DNA from: Angustibacter sp. Root456
GTDB taxonomy: Bacteria > Actinomycetota > Actinomycetes > Actinomycetales > Angustibacteraceae
Length of the DNA stretch: 52,839 nt
Direction of reading: 5' to 3'
Assembly (NCBI RefSeq): GCF_001426435.1
Contig: NZ_LMER01000001.1
Location: 21,468 to 74,306, forward strand
Shown: positions 42,383 to 52,839 of the stretch, piece after piece
How the letters are laid out: each line of letters begins with the position of its first letter
Position numbering within the stretch: position 1 is the first letter of the stretch
Notes under the pieces: generated by a model
Seen by the model: only the letters and a program-made list of their open reading frames with translations
The model's database searches: none
What the model was told of the DNA's origin: nothing
Made by a program: the position numbers and the translations under genes

Positions 42383-44830
42383 CTACTTGGCGTCCCCGGT
42401 GACCTCCTGCGCACGAGGCGGCAGCTCCGCGGCGTCGACGAGAGCGGCCACGACGCGGCCGACGCGGGGCGGGTCCAGCGCTCCTGCACCCGGCTCGGCC
42501 AGGTAGAGCGTGTCGACCGCCTGCCCCGCGTGAGTCGCCACGTGCGCCGACCGGACGTCGACCCGCGCCGTCGCGAGTGCTGTCCCCAACGCGTGGAGGA
42601 GTCCCGGCCGGTCGGCCGCGCGCACCTCCACCACCGTGGCGTCCTGCGAGGCCCCCGGCACCAGAACCACCCGCGGTTGAGGGGGCACCGACCGGGCGGG
42701 CCGGTACGCCGCGTCGCGCCGGTGCAGCCGGTCGAGCACGGTGGCGTCGCCACTCGCCAGACGCCGCAGCCCGAGCACGAGCGTCGCCACGGGCGGCAGG
42801 TCGCCGTAGGGCGCGCTCACCCACCAGCTGTCCACCGCCACCGCGCCGGCACTGGCACTGGCAGCGGAACCGGAACCGGAACCGGAACCGGAACCGGAAC
42901 CGGAACCGGAACCGCCGACCGTGCGCACGAGGGCCGAACGCACCGACAGCCCGTGCGCGGCGAGCAGGCCCGAGACGTCGGCGAACAGGCCGAGCCGGTC
43001 AGGCGCGACGACCGTGACGACGTGCATGCCGTCGACCTGCTCGACGGCGACCTCGGGCTCCCCCGAGTCCCGCACCGCGGCGAGCAGCGCGGCCTCGCGC
43101 TCGCTCAGCGGTGCCGGCGCGGGCACCTCGCCCTCTGCCAGCAGCCGCCGGGCCCGAGCCACCAGGTCGTCGACCAGCCGGGCGCGCCACGAGCTCCACG
43201 CGGCGGGACCCGCCGCCAGCGCGTCCGCCTCGGTGAGCGCGCGCAGCAGGTCCAGGACGTCGCCGCGCCCGTCGACCGCCGCGGCCACGGCCTGCACCGT
43301 GCGGGGGTCGTCGGGGTCGCGCCGCGTCGCGAGGTCGACGAGCGTCAGGTGCTCGCGCACGAGCCGCTCGACGACGTCCACGTCGCGCGGCTCGTACCCG
43401 AGGCGCTCGGCGGCGCGGCGGGCGATCGGCGCACCGGTCGCGCTGTGGTCAGCCGAGCCGGGCAGCTTGCCGACGTCGTGCAGCAGCGCCGCGACGAGCA
43501 GCAGGTCGGGGCGCTCGACGTCGCGCAGGAACGCACCGGCCCGCACGACCGTCTCGACGAGGTGCCGGTCGACGGTGTGCCGGTGCACGGCGTTGCGCTG
43601 CGGCCGTGAGCGCACCGCCTCCCAGCCCGGCAGCCAGGCGCTCACCAGCCCGGCCAGGTCGCACGCCTCCCACGTCGCGACCAGGCCGGGCCCGGCACCG
43701 AGCAGGTCCAGGAACGCCTCGCGCATCGGCGCCGTCCACGGCTGCTCGCCCGGCGCGGCGGTCCGTGCGAGGTGCTCGACGGTCACCGGCGACAGCGGCA
43801 GCGCGAGCCGCGCCGAGGTCGCCGCGGCCCGTAGCGCGAGAGCCGGGTCGGTGCGCGGGTCGACGCCCACCCCGAGCACCACCTCGCCGTCGTGCTCCAC
43901 GAGCCCGTGCCCGAGTGGCCGCAGCACCGGACGGCGCGGGCCGCGGCGCAGGCGCCGCGCGGGAGCCGCCTGCCGGGCCCGGCGGGCCGTGGTGTCGAGG
44001 GCGAAGGCCACCGTGCGCGCTGCCCGCGACACCCGCGTGAGCAGGTCGTCGGCGTCGTCGGCGCCCACGAGCCCGGCCACGGTGTCCTGCTCGGCCAGCA
44101 GCAGCGTGTCGCCCGCCCTCCCGCTGACCACCTGCAACGCGTCCCGGACGTCGAGCAGCAGGCGGTGCGCGGCGTCCACCGGCACGTGCGGCCGGTCAGC
44201 GAGCCACGAGGCCGACAGGGCCCGCAGCACCGTGACGTCACGCAGGCCGCCGCGACTGTCCTTGAGGTCGGGCTCGAGCAGGAACGCGGCGTCACCGTAC
44301 CGCTCGGCCCGCTCCTCGACGGCGCTGAGCAGCTCGGGCAGGCGGCGGCGCGCGGCCCCGCGCCAGTCGTCGAGCAGCCGGCTGCGAGTCGCCGCCACGA
44401 GCTCGGCGTCGCCTGCCACCACCCGCAGGTCGAGCAGTCCGACGCCGGCGGCCAGGTCGTGCGAGCCGACGTCGCGGCACTGGGCCGGGGTGCGCACCGA
44501 GTGGTCGAGGCGCACCCCGGCGTCCCAGATCGGGTACCAGAGCCGCTCGGCCAGCGCGGCGACGTCCGGGCTCGCCAGCGCGTGGCCGTCGTGCAGCAGC
44601 ACCAGGTCGAGGTCGCTCGTCGGGCCGGCCTCCTGGCGCGCGAGGCTGCCCACGGCCGCGAGCGCGACGCCGGCCGGCGCGGCCGGCTCCCCCACGGCTG
44701 CCGACCAGACGTCGGCCAGCCACGCGTCCACGAGCGTCGTGAGCGCGCGCCGGCGACCCGGCCCGTCACCGGTGTGCCAGGACGGGGACCGGGCCGCCGA
44801 AGTCAGCCGCTCGGCTCGCAGGTCGCGCAC
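42383..44830 (-). CDS. glnD: PII uridylyltransferase/adenylyltransferase-type GlnD
   Basis: Nitrogen sensor that modifies the PII protein at its T-loop Tyr. Domain order is as in GlnD: nucleotidyltransferase at about 45-80 ([20 protein letters not shown]), then the UTase helical region, an HD hydrolase near 450-560 ([20 protein letters not shown]) that removes the group, and two C-terminal ACT domains. The first ACT domain is interrupted by a Gly-Ser run of about 16 residues encoded by a GGTTCC hexanucleotide array. 815 residues from GTG at 44830, two bases after glnB. In Actinobacteria the homologue usually adenylylates rather than uridylylates PII; the sequence alone does not say which. Confidence 0.93.
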   Translation of the reverse strand: MRDLRAERLTSAARSPSWHTGDGPGRRRALTTLVDAWLADVWSAAVGEPAAPAGVALAAVGSLARQEAGPTSDLDLVLLHDGHALASPDVAALAERLWYPIWDAGVRLDHSVRTPAQCRDVGSHDLAAGVGLLDLRVVAGDAELVAATRSRLLDDWRGAARRRLPELLSAVEERAERYGDAAFLLEPDLKDSRGGLRDVTVLRALSASWLADRPHVPVDAAHRLLLDVRDALQVVSGRAGDTLLLAEQDTVAGLVGADDADDLLTRVSRAARTVAFALDTTARRARQAAPARRLRRGPRRPVLRPLGHGLVEHDGEVVLGVGVDPRTDPALALRAAATSARLALPLSPVTVEHLARTAAPGEQPWTAPMREAFLDLLGAGPGLVATWEACDLAGLVSAWLPGWEAVRSRPQRNAVHRHTVDRHLVETVVRAGAFLRDVERPDLLLVAALLHDVGKLPGSADHSATGAPIARRAAERLGYEPRDVDVVERLVREHLTLVDLATRRDPDDPRTVQAVAAAVDGRGDVLDLLRALTEADALAAGPAAWSSWRARLVDDLVARARRLLAEGEVPAPAPLSEREAALLAAVRDSGEPEVAVEQVDGMHVVTVVAPDRLGLFADVSGLLAAHGLSVRSALVRTVGGSGSGSGSGSGSGSGSAASASAGAVAVDSWWVSAPYGDLPPVATLVLGLRRLASGDATVLDRLHRRDAAYRPARSVPPQPRVVLVPGASQDATVVEVRAADRPGLLHALGTALATARVDVRSAHVATHAGQAVDTLYLAEPGAGALDPPRVGRVVAALVDAAELPPRAQEVTGDAK
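42865..42912 (+). repeat. Hexanucleotide microsatellite in glnD
   Basis: Eight perfect copies of CGGAAC (48 bases) read on the minus strand as GGTTCC, coding Gly-Ser repeats within the first ACT domain of GlnD. The 6-bp unit keeps frame whatever the copy number. Confidence 0.95.
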
Positions 44831-44832
44831 GC

Positions 44833-46508
<1,676 letters not shown>

Positions 46509-46561
46509 GGCAACCTCCATCGGGAGTCGGGAGCGGATGCCCTCGACCTTCCCCAGCCGTG

Positions 46562-46599
46562 GTTTCGTCCTCGCACCGCGAATGTTTCGGTGAGGTCAC
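46562..46599 (-). promoter_or_regulatory. GlnR operator (a-site and b-site) upstream of amtB
   Basis: On the minus strand the sequence reads GTGAC-n6-GAAAC-n6-GGTGC-n6-GAAAC, which fits the streptomycete GlnR box gTnAC-n6-GAAAC twice in tandem with 6-base spacers. Only one half-site (GGTGC) departs from consensus. It indicates induction of amtB-glnB-glnD when nitrogen is scarce. Confidence 0.8.
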
Positions 46600-46667
46600 C
46601 AACCGCCCGGCCGCGTGAAACCTGTGTTGCGTCCGCGCGACGGCTCGCCGGCGCGGCGCGGCTCGGC

Positions 46668-47855
46668 TCAGGCCAGCAGCGCGTCGACGAACTCCTCGGC
46701 GTCGAACGGGGCGAGGTCGTCCGGGCCCTCACCGAGCCCGACGAGCTTCACCGGCACGCCGAGCGCGCGCTGCACGGCGACGACGATGCCGCCCTTCGCC
46801 GTCCCGTCGAGCTTGGTGAGCACGATGCCGGTGATGTTGACGACCTCGCTGAACACCTGGGCCTGGCGCATGCCGTTCTGGCCGGTGGTCGCGTCGAGCA
46901 CCAGCAGCACCTCGTCGACCGGCGAGCGCTTCTCGATGACCCGCTTGACCTTGCCGAGCTCGTCCATGAGGCCGGCCTTGTTCTGCAGGCGGCCCGCGGT
47001 GTCGATGAGGACGACGTCGACCTCGGCGTCGATGCCGGCGCTCACCGCGTCGAAGGCGACGGCGGCGGGGTCGGCGCCGTCGCGGTCGGACCGCACGGTG
47101 GGGACGCCGACGCGGCTGCCCCACGTCTGCAGCTGGTCGGCCGCCGCGGCGCGGAACGTGTCGGCCGCGCCCAGCAGGACGTCGCGGTCCTCGGCCACGA
47201 GCACGCGAGCGAGCTTGCCCACGGTCGTCGTCTTGCCGGTGCCGTTGACACCGACGACGAGGACGACGGCGGGGCGGCCGACCGCGGCGTCCAGGGCGAG
47301 CGAGCGGTCCATCGTGGGGTCGACGAGCGCCACCAGCTCGCGCCGCAGCACCCCCCGCAGCTGCTCGGGGTCGGCGATGCCGTCGACGCGCACCTCGGTG
47401 CGCAGCCGCTCGATGAGCTCGGTGGTCGGCCCGACCCCGAGGTCGGCGCCGAGCAGGGTCTCCTCGACCTCGTCCCACGTCTCGTCATCGATGTGGTCGC
47501 GGCTGAGCAGCGCGAGCAGGCCCTGGCCGAAGGTGGAGTTGGAGCGGGCCAGCCGCGCGCGCAGCCGGTGCAGCCGGCCACCAGCCGGGGCCGGGCGCTC
47601 GAGCGCGGGCAGGGGCTCGAGCTCGGGCTCGACCACGGCCGGTTCGCGGTCGAGCACCGCGACGTCCTGGATGTCGCGCTTGGGCGCGTCGCGAGGTGGG
47701 GTGGCGTCGTCACCGACGCCCGGCGCGTAGTCCGTGCCGGGGCGGGGCGCCGACGGAGCCGACCCCCGACCGCGGCCGCGCAGCAGGCCGACCAGCGCGC
47801 CCGCGAGGAAGAGGATCGCGACGGCGATGACGATGACGAGGGTGATGGGGTCCAC
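46668..47855 (-). CDS. ftsY: Signal recognition particle receptor FtsY
   Basis: Membrane-associated GTPase that docks the Ffh particle to the Sec translocon. An N-terminal hydrophobic helix (about 4-23, LVIVIAVAILFLAGALVGLL) replaces the acidic A domain of Gram-negative FtsY, and an acidic linker follows. NG domain motifs: VVGVNGTGKTTTVGKLA, GAADTFRAAAADQL, IDTAGRLQNKAGLM, TKLDGTAKGG and LGEGPDDLAPF. 395 residues. GTG start at 47855. It is downstream of smc, with one small membrane protein gene between. Confidence 0.97.
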   Translation of the reverse strand: MDPITLVIVIAVAILFLAGALVGLLRGRGRGSAPSAPRPGTDYAPGVGDDATPPRDAPKRDIQDVAVLDREPAVVEPELEPLPALERPAPAGGRLHRLRARLARSNSTFGQGLLALLSRDHIDDETWDEVEETLLGADLGVGPTTELIERLRTEVRVDGIADPEQLRGVLRRELVALVDPTMDRSLALDAAVGRPAVVLVVGVNGTGKTTTVGKLARVLVAEDRDVLLGAADTFRAAAADQLQTWGSRVGVPTVRSDRDGADPAAVAFDAVSAGIDAEVDVVLIDTAGRLQNKAGLMDELGKVKRVIEKRSPVDEVLLVLDATTGQNGMRQAQVFSEVVNITGIVLTKLDGTAKGGIVVAVQRALGVPVKLVGLGEGPDDLAPFDAEEFVDALLA

Positions 47856-47890
47856 GAGGAGCGATTCTCCCAGACCGGGCGCGGCGCGGC

Positions 47891-48238
47891 TCAGGCGCGG
47901 TGGCGGCGCTCCGCGCTCTCCGTCGAGGACGTGGTCGCGGGCTCGCGCAGGTCGATCTCCTGCGGGCCGAGCGCCGCGGACGGCGCCGGCTCGTACGTGG
48001 GCTCGGCGTCGGCGGACCGGTTGGGCAGCCGCTCGGCGAGGTCGCCGACCCGCTCACCGACCTTCTCCCGGGCCGTGCCGACGGCCTCGACGGTGCGCTC
48101 ACGCGCGGTCTGCACGAGCTGCTCACCCTCACGCGAGAGCACGTCGCGGCCCTCGCGGTAGGCGGGGACGGCGACCATCGCCACCACCACACCGGCGATG
48201 AGCAGGGTGACCAGCATCCCGATGATCAGCACCGTCAT
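47891..48238 (-). CDS. Small single-pass membrane protein between smc and ftsY
   Basis: A 115-residue protein starting MTVLIIGMLVTLLIAGVVVA, a transmembrane helix at about 2-22. A helical, charged segment follows (EQLVQTARERTVEAVGTARE, VGERVGDLAERLP), then a polar Pro-rich tail with basic end RRHRA. It resembles no named family, but similar small membrane proteins commonly occupy this slot in Actinobacteria. The ATG at 48238 is the natural start with AGAGG just upstream; the longer frame to 48274 adds basic sequence only. Confidence 0.65.
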   Translation of the reverse strand: MTVLIIGMLVTLLIAGVVVAMVAVPAYREGRDVLSREGEQLVQTARERTVEAVGTAREKVGERVGDLAERLPNRSADAEPTYEPAPSAALGPQEIDLREPATTSSTESAERRHRA

Positions 48239-48308
48239 GCCTCTACCGTGCCTCACTCGGCACACACGGCTCAAATCGGCGCGCGACCCGGGCGGGTCGC
48301 GGGTGGGG

Positions 48309-51300
48309 TCAGGCGCTGGAGGCCTCGCGCAACCGTTGGCTCACCACAGTCGTGACGCCGTCGCCGCGCATCGTGACGCCATACAGCGCGTCGGCGTTCT
48401 CCATCGTGCGCTTCTGGTGCGTGATCACGATGAGCTGGCTGGACTCGCGCAGCTCCTCCATGATCTGGATCAAGCGCCCGAGGTTGGTGTCGTCGAGCGC
48501 CGCCTCGACCTCGTCCATGACGTAGAACGGGCTCGGCCGGGCCTTGAAGATCGCCACGAGCAGCGCCACCGCCGTGAGCGACCGCTCGCCACCCGACAGC
48601 AGCGACAGCCGCTTGACCTTCTTGCCCGGCGGGCGCGCCTCGACCTCGATGCCCGTGGTGAGCATGTCGCTGGGGTCGGTGAGCACCAGACGCCCCTCAC
48701 CGCCGGGGAACAGCCGAGAGAACACGCCCTCGAACTGCGCGGCGGTGTCGTGGTAGGCCGCGGTGAACACCTGCTCGACCCGCTCGTCGACCTCCTTGAC
48801 GATGTCCATGAGGTCGGTGCGGCTGCGACCGAGGTCGGCGAGCTGCGCAGTGAGGAACTTGTGCCGCTCCTCCAGCGCCGCGTACTCCTCGAGCGCCAGC
48901 GGGTTGACCCGCCCGAGCAGACTGAGCGCCCGCTCGGCCTTGCGCAGCCGCTTCTCCTGCTCCTCGCGCACGTACGGCCGCGGCTCGGGAGGCGTCTCGG
49001 GCTCGGGGTCACCGGGCACGGCGGGCGACGGCGGCACGAGCTGGTGCGGGCCGAACTCCTCCATGAGGACGTCGGGGTCGACGCCGAGCTCCTCGACCGC
49101 CTTGGCCTGCAACGACTCGATGCGCAGTCGCTGCTGGGTGCGCGCCACCTCGTCCTTGTGCACCGAGTCGGTGAGCTCGCGCAGCGTGTCCTCGAGCTCG
49201 CGCAGCTCGGCGCGCACGGCGTTCAGCTCGGCCTCGCGCTGCGAACGCGTCGCCTGGGCGGCGTCGCGCTCGGCAGTCGCCTGCTCGAGCGAGGCGGTCA
49301 GCAGCTCGTGGGTGAACTCGGCGGCCACCTGGACGGCGTGCGCCACCTCGGCCTCGCGCTGGCGGCGCGCCCGCCGAGCGGCGGCCCGCTCGCGGGCCTG
49401 CTGCTCCTCGCGCACGGCGCGCTCGAGCGACTCGGCACGCGCGGTGAGCGCCCGCACGCGCTCCTCACCCGTGCGCAGGGCGAGCCGAGCCTCGGTCTCG
49501 CCGGCCCGGGCGGTGGCGGCCTCCTCGTCGAGGCGGTCGCGCTCGTCGGTCGACGGCTCGCCGACCTCGTCGGGCTCGTCCTCGGCGGCGGCAAGGCGCT
49601 GCTCGAGCTCGCTGAGCGTCGCCTGGTCGGCCTCGAGCGCGGCCACGGCGCTCTCCCGGGCCTTGCGCACGCGGTCGGCCTCGGCGTGCGCCGACCGGAC
49701 GGCGGCACCGAGGTGGCCCAGCCGCTCGGCCACCGCGGCGTGCTGGGCGTCGGACTCGTGCAGCCGCTCCAGCGCCGCCTCGACGCGCTCGAGCGCCTCC
49801 GCTGCGGCACGCTCGGCGGCGGCGAGCGCGAAGCGATGCTGCTCGACGCGGCGGGTGGCCGCGGCGGCGGCGTCGCTCGCCTCGTCGGCCGCCGCCTGCA
49901 CCTCCAGCAGGCTGGGTGCGCTGGCCGAGCCGCCGCGCACCAGGCCGGGAGCCAGCACATCGCCGTCCGAGGTGACGGCGGTGCAGTCGGGCAGCGCCCG
50001 CACGAGCGCGCGGGCGTCGTCCAGTGTCTGGACGGCGGCCACGCGGGTCAGCAGCCGCTCGATCGCGGGTCGCACGGTGTCGGGCACCTGCACCAGCTCA
50101 CGCACCCAGCGCGCGCCGTCGGGCAGCTGCGGCCAGCGCCCGGGCTCGTCCTGCGGCGCGGGTGCACCGGCGACGACGAGCCCCGCCTGCCCGGCGTCCT
50201 GCGAGCGGAGCATGCGCAGCGCGCCGACCGCGGCGTCCAGCGAGTCGACCGCCACGGCGTCGGCCGCGGCACCGAGGGCCGCGGCCACGGCGGTCTCGTA
50301 GCCGGACTCGACGGTGAGCAGCGTCGCGACCGAGCCCAGCACACCGCTCACGCGGTCGTCGGCGGCGAGCAACGCGCCCCCGCCGTCCTTGCGAGCCAGG
50401 CCCAGCTCCAGCGCCTCGCGCCGGGCGGTCCAGGTGGCGCGCTCACGCTCAGCGGCCCGCTCGGCCTCGCGCAGCCGCTCGACCTCGGCCTCGGCGGCCT
50501 CGAGCGCGGCGCTCGCCTGCTCGTGCTCGGCGTCCAGGCCCTCCTCGCCACGCTCGACGCCGGCCACCTGCGACTCCAGCGCCGTGAACTCCTGCTCGGC
50601 CTCAGCGCCACGGGCGAGCGCCTCCTCGAGCGTCTCGGCGAGCCGGCCGACCTCGGCCTCGGCGGCCTCGATCCGGCTGCGCCGGGCCTGCACCTGACCC
50701 GACAGCCGAGCCAGGCCCTCACGGCGGTCGGCGGCGGCACGCAGGGCGGTGGCCAGGCGCTTCTGGGCGTCGGCGAGCGCCTGCTCGACCTGCTGGCGGT
50801 GCTCCACGGCGCGGGTGAGCGTCTCGCGGTGCCCGGTGATCTGCTCGGCGAGCGACCGCTCGTCCTCGCGCACCCGCGCCGCCTGAGCGGCGAGCTGCTC
50901 GGGGTCGCGACCGGTCTGCGCCGTGTCGTCGCTCTCGCTGGCGAGCAGCCGCAGCCGCTCACGGGCCACGCCCTCGGTCGACCGCAGCCGCTCGCGCAGG
51001 CTGCTGAGGCGGTACCACGTCTCCTGCGTGCGGGCCACGAGCGGCGCCTCAGCCTGCGCGGCCTCCTCCAGCCGCGCGAGGCGGGCTCGTGCCTCGCTCA
51101 GGGCCTGCTCGACCTCGGCGCGCCGCTCGCGCAGCGCCGTCTCGTCAGCCACCTCGGCCTCGAGCGTGCTCGTGAGCTGGGCGAGGTCGTCGGCCAGCAG
51201 GCGCAACCGCGCGTCACGCAGGTCGGTCTGGACGACGACGGCCTTGCGGGCCACCTCGGCCTGGCGCCCCAGCGGCCCGAGCTGGCGGCGGATCTCGGCG

Positions 51301-51884
51301 GTGAGGTCGGAGACGCGCGTGAGGTTGGCCTGCATCGCCTCGAGCTTGCGCAGCGCCTTCTCCTTGCGCTTGCGGTGCTTCAGGACGCCTGCGGCCTCCT
51401 CGATGAAGCCCCGGCGCTCCTCCGGCGTCGCCCGCAGGACGGCGTCCAGCTGGCCCTGGCCCACGATGACGTGCATCTCGCGGCCGATGCCGGAGTCCGA
51501 GAGCAGCTCCTGGACATCGAGCAGGCGGCAGGCCGTGCCGTTGATCGTGTACTCCGAGCCGCCACCGCGGAACATCGTGCGCGAGATCGTGACCTCGCTG
51601 TAGTCGATGGGCAGCGCGCCGTCGGTGTTGTCGATCGTGAGGCTCACCTCGGCGCGGCCCAGCGGCGGGCGCCCGGAGGTGCCGGCGAAGATGACGTCCT
51701 CCATCTTGCCGCCGCGCAGGCTCTTGGCGCCCTGCTCGCCCATGACCCACGCCAGCGCGTCGACGACGTTCGACTTGCCGGAGCCGTTGGGTCCCACGAC
51801 GCAGGTGATGCCCGGCTCGAGGTTCAGCGTCGTCGCGGACGCGAAGGACTTGAATCCCCGCAGGGTGAGGCTCTTGAGGTACAC
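48309..51884 (-). CDS. smc: Chromosome segregation protein SMC
   Basis: ATPase of the condensin-like SMC-ScpAB complex that compacts and segregates the chromosome. The N-terminal Walker A (CVVGPNGSGKSNVVDALAWV) is near residue 28-47, and the C-terminal ABC signature LLSGGERSLTAVALLVAIF with Walker B PFYVMDEVEAALDD near 1090-1125. Two long Glu/Arg/Ala coiled coils flank a hinge near 500-650 (DRVSGVLGSVATLLTVESGY). 1191 residues is full length. GTG start at 51884 with AGGAG about 12 bases ahead. It opens a minus-strand run to ftsY. Confidence 0.97.
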   Translation of the reverse strand: MYLKSLTLRGFKSFASATTLNLEPGITCVVGPNGSGKSNVVDALAWVMGEQGAKSLRGGKMEDVIFAGTSGRPPLGRAEVSLTIDNTDGALPIDYSEVTISRTMFRGGGSEYTINGTACRLLDVQELLSDSGIGREMHVIVGQGQLDAVLRATPEERRGFIEEAAGVLKHRKRKEKALRKLEAMQANLTRVSDLTAEIRRQLGPLGRQAEVARKAVVVQTDLRDARLRLLADDLAQLTSTLEAEVADETALRERRAEVEQALSEARARLARLEEAAQAEAPLVARTQETWYRLSSLRERLRSTEGVARERLRLLASESDDTAQTGRDPEQLAAQAARVREDERSLAEQITGHRETLTRAVEHRQQVEQALADAQKRLATALRAAADRREGLARLSGQVQARRSRIEAAEAEVGRLAETLEEALARGAEAEQEFTALESQVAGVERGEEGLDAEHEQASAALEAAEAEVERLREAERAAERERATWTARREALELGLARKDGGGALLAADDRVSGVLGSVATLLTVESGYETAVAAALGAAADAVAVDSLDAAVGALRMLRSQDAGQAGLVVAGAPAPQDEPGRWPQLPDGARWVRELVQVPDTVRPAIERLLTRVAAVQTLDDARALVRALPDCTAVTSDGDVLAPGLVRGGSASAPSLLEVQAAADEASDAAAAATRRVEQHRFALAAAERAAAEALERVEAALERLHESDAQHAAVAERLGHLGAAVRSAHAEADRVRKARESAVAALEADQATLSELEQRLAAAEDEPDEVGEPSTDERDRLDEEAATARAGETEARLALRTGEERVRALTARAESLERAVREEQQARERAAARRARRQREAEVAHAVQVAAEFTHELLTASLEQATAERDAAQATRSQREAELNAVRAELRELEDTLRELTDSVHKDEVARTQQRLRIESLQAKAVEELGVDPDVLMEEFGPHQLVPPSPAVPGDPEPETPPEPRPYVREEQEKRLRKAERALSLLGRVNPLALEEYAALEERHKFLTAQLADLGRSRTDLMDIVKEVDERVEQVFTAAYHDTAAQFEGVFSRLFPGGEGRLVLTDPSDMLTTGIEVEARPPGKKVKRLSLLSGGERSLTAVALLVAIFKARPSPFYVMDEVEAALDDTNLGRLIQIMEELRESSQLIVITHQKRTMENADALYGVTMRGDGVTTVVSQRLREASSA

Positions 51885-51998
51885 CGGGCGCTCGCTCCTG
51901 GCCGACTGCGCTGGCCCGTGGCCGGGCCAGTTGCGGAAACTGTGCTGGATCTGTGCGGGGAAGTGCGGCCACAGTACCGCCTCGACCCCGGCCGACCC

Positions 51999-52307
51999 CT
52001 ATCGCTCGGTGAACCCGCTGGTCGTGCCGCGCGCCTGCGTCCACTGCTCCGTCACGCCGGTCACCCGGCCGGGACGCCCGGTGGTCGAGGGCTGCTCGGC
52101 CAGCTGGGTGAGCAGACGGTCGCAGGCTGCGCGCTCGCCCTCAGCCACCACCTGCACCCGACCGTCGGGCAGGTTGGTGGCGTGACCGGCGAGCCCCAGC
52201 TCGAGAGCCCGAGAGCGGGTCCACCACCGAAAGCCCACCCCTTGGACGTCGCCGCGCACGAAGGCGGTCAGGCGCACCGGGCCGGTGCGGTCGAGGTCGT
52301 CGTCCAC
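51999..52307 (-). CDS. acyP: Acylphosphatase
   Basis: Small enzyme that hydrolyses acyl phosphates such as acetyl phosphate. The family signature [20 protein letters not shown] with the substrate-binding Arg, and [16 protein letters not shown] with the catalytic Asn, are complete. About 102 residues, slightly longer than usual by a C-terminal tail. GTG at 52307 is assumed because it lies just ahead of the conserved domain; no clear ribosome site marks it. Upstream of smc on the same strand, a common actinobacterial position. Confidence 0.93.
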   Translation of the reverse strand: MDDDLDRTGPVRLTAFVRGDVQGVGFRWWTRSRALELGLAGHATNLPDGRVQVVAEGERAACDRLLTQLAEQPSTTGRPGRVTGVTEQWTQARGTTSGFTER

Positions 52308-52362
52308 GGGCCGAACGTTACGTCGCTCGGCGCGCCGCGCCACCTGCCGCGATGATGGGGCG

Positions 52363-52563
52363 GTGCCTGAACCACTCGCCCAGTACGCCTGCCAGGACGC
52401 CTGCCAGTGGGGACCGGACGACCGCGCCGCGGCGCCCCGCCGCTTCGCGTGCGCCGGCTGCGGCTCGCAGTGGGACCACACGCAGCTGTGGACGCCGATC
52501 GACCGCGACGGCACGGTGCCGGCGTCGGTGCGTGCGGAGCTGGCCCGGGCCGCGGGAACCTGA
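52363..52563 (+). CDS. Small Cys-rich (putative zinc-binding) protein
   Basis: A 66-residue protein with two Cys pairs (ACQDAC and FACAGC) around a Trp-rich core, ending in a polar tail. The arrangement C-x3-C...C-x2-C could bind one zinc ion like a short zinc ribbon. GTG at 52363 after GGGG. It is divergent from acyP. Not recognised as a named family; the Cys spacing suggests it is a real gene rather than a chance frame. Confidence 0.5.
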   Translation: MPEPLAQYACQDACQWGPDDRAAAPRRFACAGCGSQWDHTQLWTPIDRDGTVPASVRAELARAAGT

Positions 52564-52617
52564 CGGCGCCGCGCTGCGTCCCAGCGACGTCCGGATCGAC
52601 CAGGCAGGAGGACCGCC

Positions 52618-52839
52618 ATGACCTCCCGGCACACGACGCCCGGGCGCCTCGCCGTGGCGGGGCTGGTGCTCGCGGCCCTGGCTGCCTGCGGCGCCCAGCC
52701 CGAGAACGGCTCCGAAGCCGGCCAGCCGTCGCGGGGCACGACCGGCTCGACGACCGGCTCGACGACCGGTTCGACGATCGGTTCGACGGCCGGCCCGGTG
52801 GGGCTCGTCGGCGTGTGGCGGGTGGAGTCGGCGTCCGGG
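52618..52839 (+). CDS. Lipoprotein, 3' end outside window
   Basis: Start of a lipoprotein: signal peptide with lipobox LAAC (Cys at about residue 24), then a Thr-Gly-Ser stalk from a 12-bp tandem repeat, then [12 protein letters not shown], which resembles the beginning of a META-type or similar beta domain. The ATG follows AGGAGG with 6 bases of spacing, so the start is firm. The sequence runs off the window at 52839, so length and family remain open. Confidence 0.7.
   Translation, partial: MTSRHTTPGRLAVAGLVLAALAACGAQPENGSEAGQPSRGTTGSTTGSTTGSTIGSTAGPVGLVGVWRVESASG
52738..52785 (+). repeat. 12-bp coding repeat in lipoprotein stalk
   Basis: Four copies of ACGACCGG(C/T)TCG (last with ATC) encode TTGS-type units after the lipobox. 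In-frame, so copy change alters only stalk length. Confidence 0.75.

Noticed and set aside
42841-42920. Assembly artefact at the hexanucleotide repeat
   Set aside because: Frame is kept through the array and both flanks match the GlnD ACT domain; it cannot be excluded entirely without read data, but the coding is consistent.

Overview
The window reads as a chromosomal segment of a motile, high-GC Gram-positive bacterium of the Actinobacteria. The evidence is strongly G/C-biased third codon positions, frequent GTG starts with GGAGG-type ribosome sites, a GlnR-type operator in front of amtB, an LAxTG sortase substrate and an actinobacterial gene order (dnaG/dgt/dus; DUF2469-rnhB-lepB-rplS-trmD-rimM-khpA-rpsP; ffh-glnD-glnB-amtB-ftsY-smc). 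A Kineosporiales-like genus would fit, but this is inference and the taxon is not proven here.

Region 1 (1-5.6 kb) is flagellar: flagellin and a FliA/WhiG-type sigma factor on the minus strand, divergent from flgN-flgK-flgL-fliW on the plus strand, where the genes are packed or overlapping. No csrA follows fliW. Region 2 (5.6-12.8 kb) is accessory: a membrane-anchored coiled-coil protein, a small hypothetical, a lower-GC LAxTG cell-wall protein, a 13-bp tandem array abutting tRNA-Met, a 1098-residue membrane protein with a TIR-like candidate domain and a long TPR-like tail, a PAP2 phosphatase and a GNAT-like protein. Region 3 (12.7-26 kb) carries a GGDEF-EAL protein, tRNA-Asn with a perfect terminator hairpin, dnaG, a carboxylesterase, dgt, a YdcF-type protein, a secreted BNR/CARDB-like protein translationally coupled to a lipoprotein, an SDR and dus.

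Region 4 (26.0-27.3 kb) is the most unusual: a gene with an AbiEi-type winged helix and a DUF559-like nuclease domain, enclosed by near-perfect 70-bp inverted repeats (68/70). It sits between dus and the DUF2469 cluster. A related, diverged repeat lies beside ffh at 40.6 kb.

Region 5 (27.3-40.6 kb) is a long minus-strand housekeeping run: DUF2469, rnhB, a double-Nudix protein, two lepB genes, rplS, trmD, rimM, khpA, rpsP, then PEP synthase with its regulatory kinase/phosphotransferase, a GNAT-kinase fusion and an amidohydrolase. A plus-strand GH3 lipoprotein follows. Region 6 (40.7-52.8 kb) holds ffh, glnD (with a 48-bp hexanucleotide microsatellite encoding Gly-Ser repeats), glnB, amtB with a GlnR operator, ftsY, a small membrane protein, smc, acylphosphatase, a small Cys-rich protein and the start of a lipoprotein cut by the window edge.

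Two functional blocks stand out. amtB-glnB-glnD is an ammonium uptake and sensing unit under probable GlnR control, and ffh, ftsY and two lepB genes together supply most of the protein-export targeting and processing machinery.
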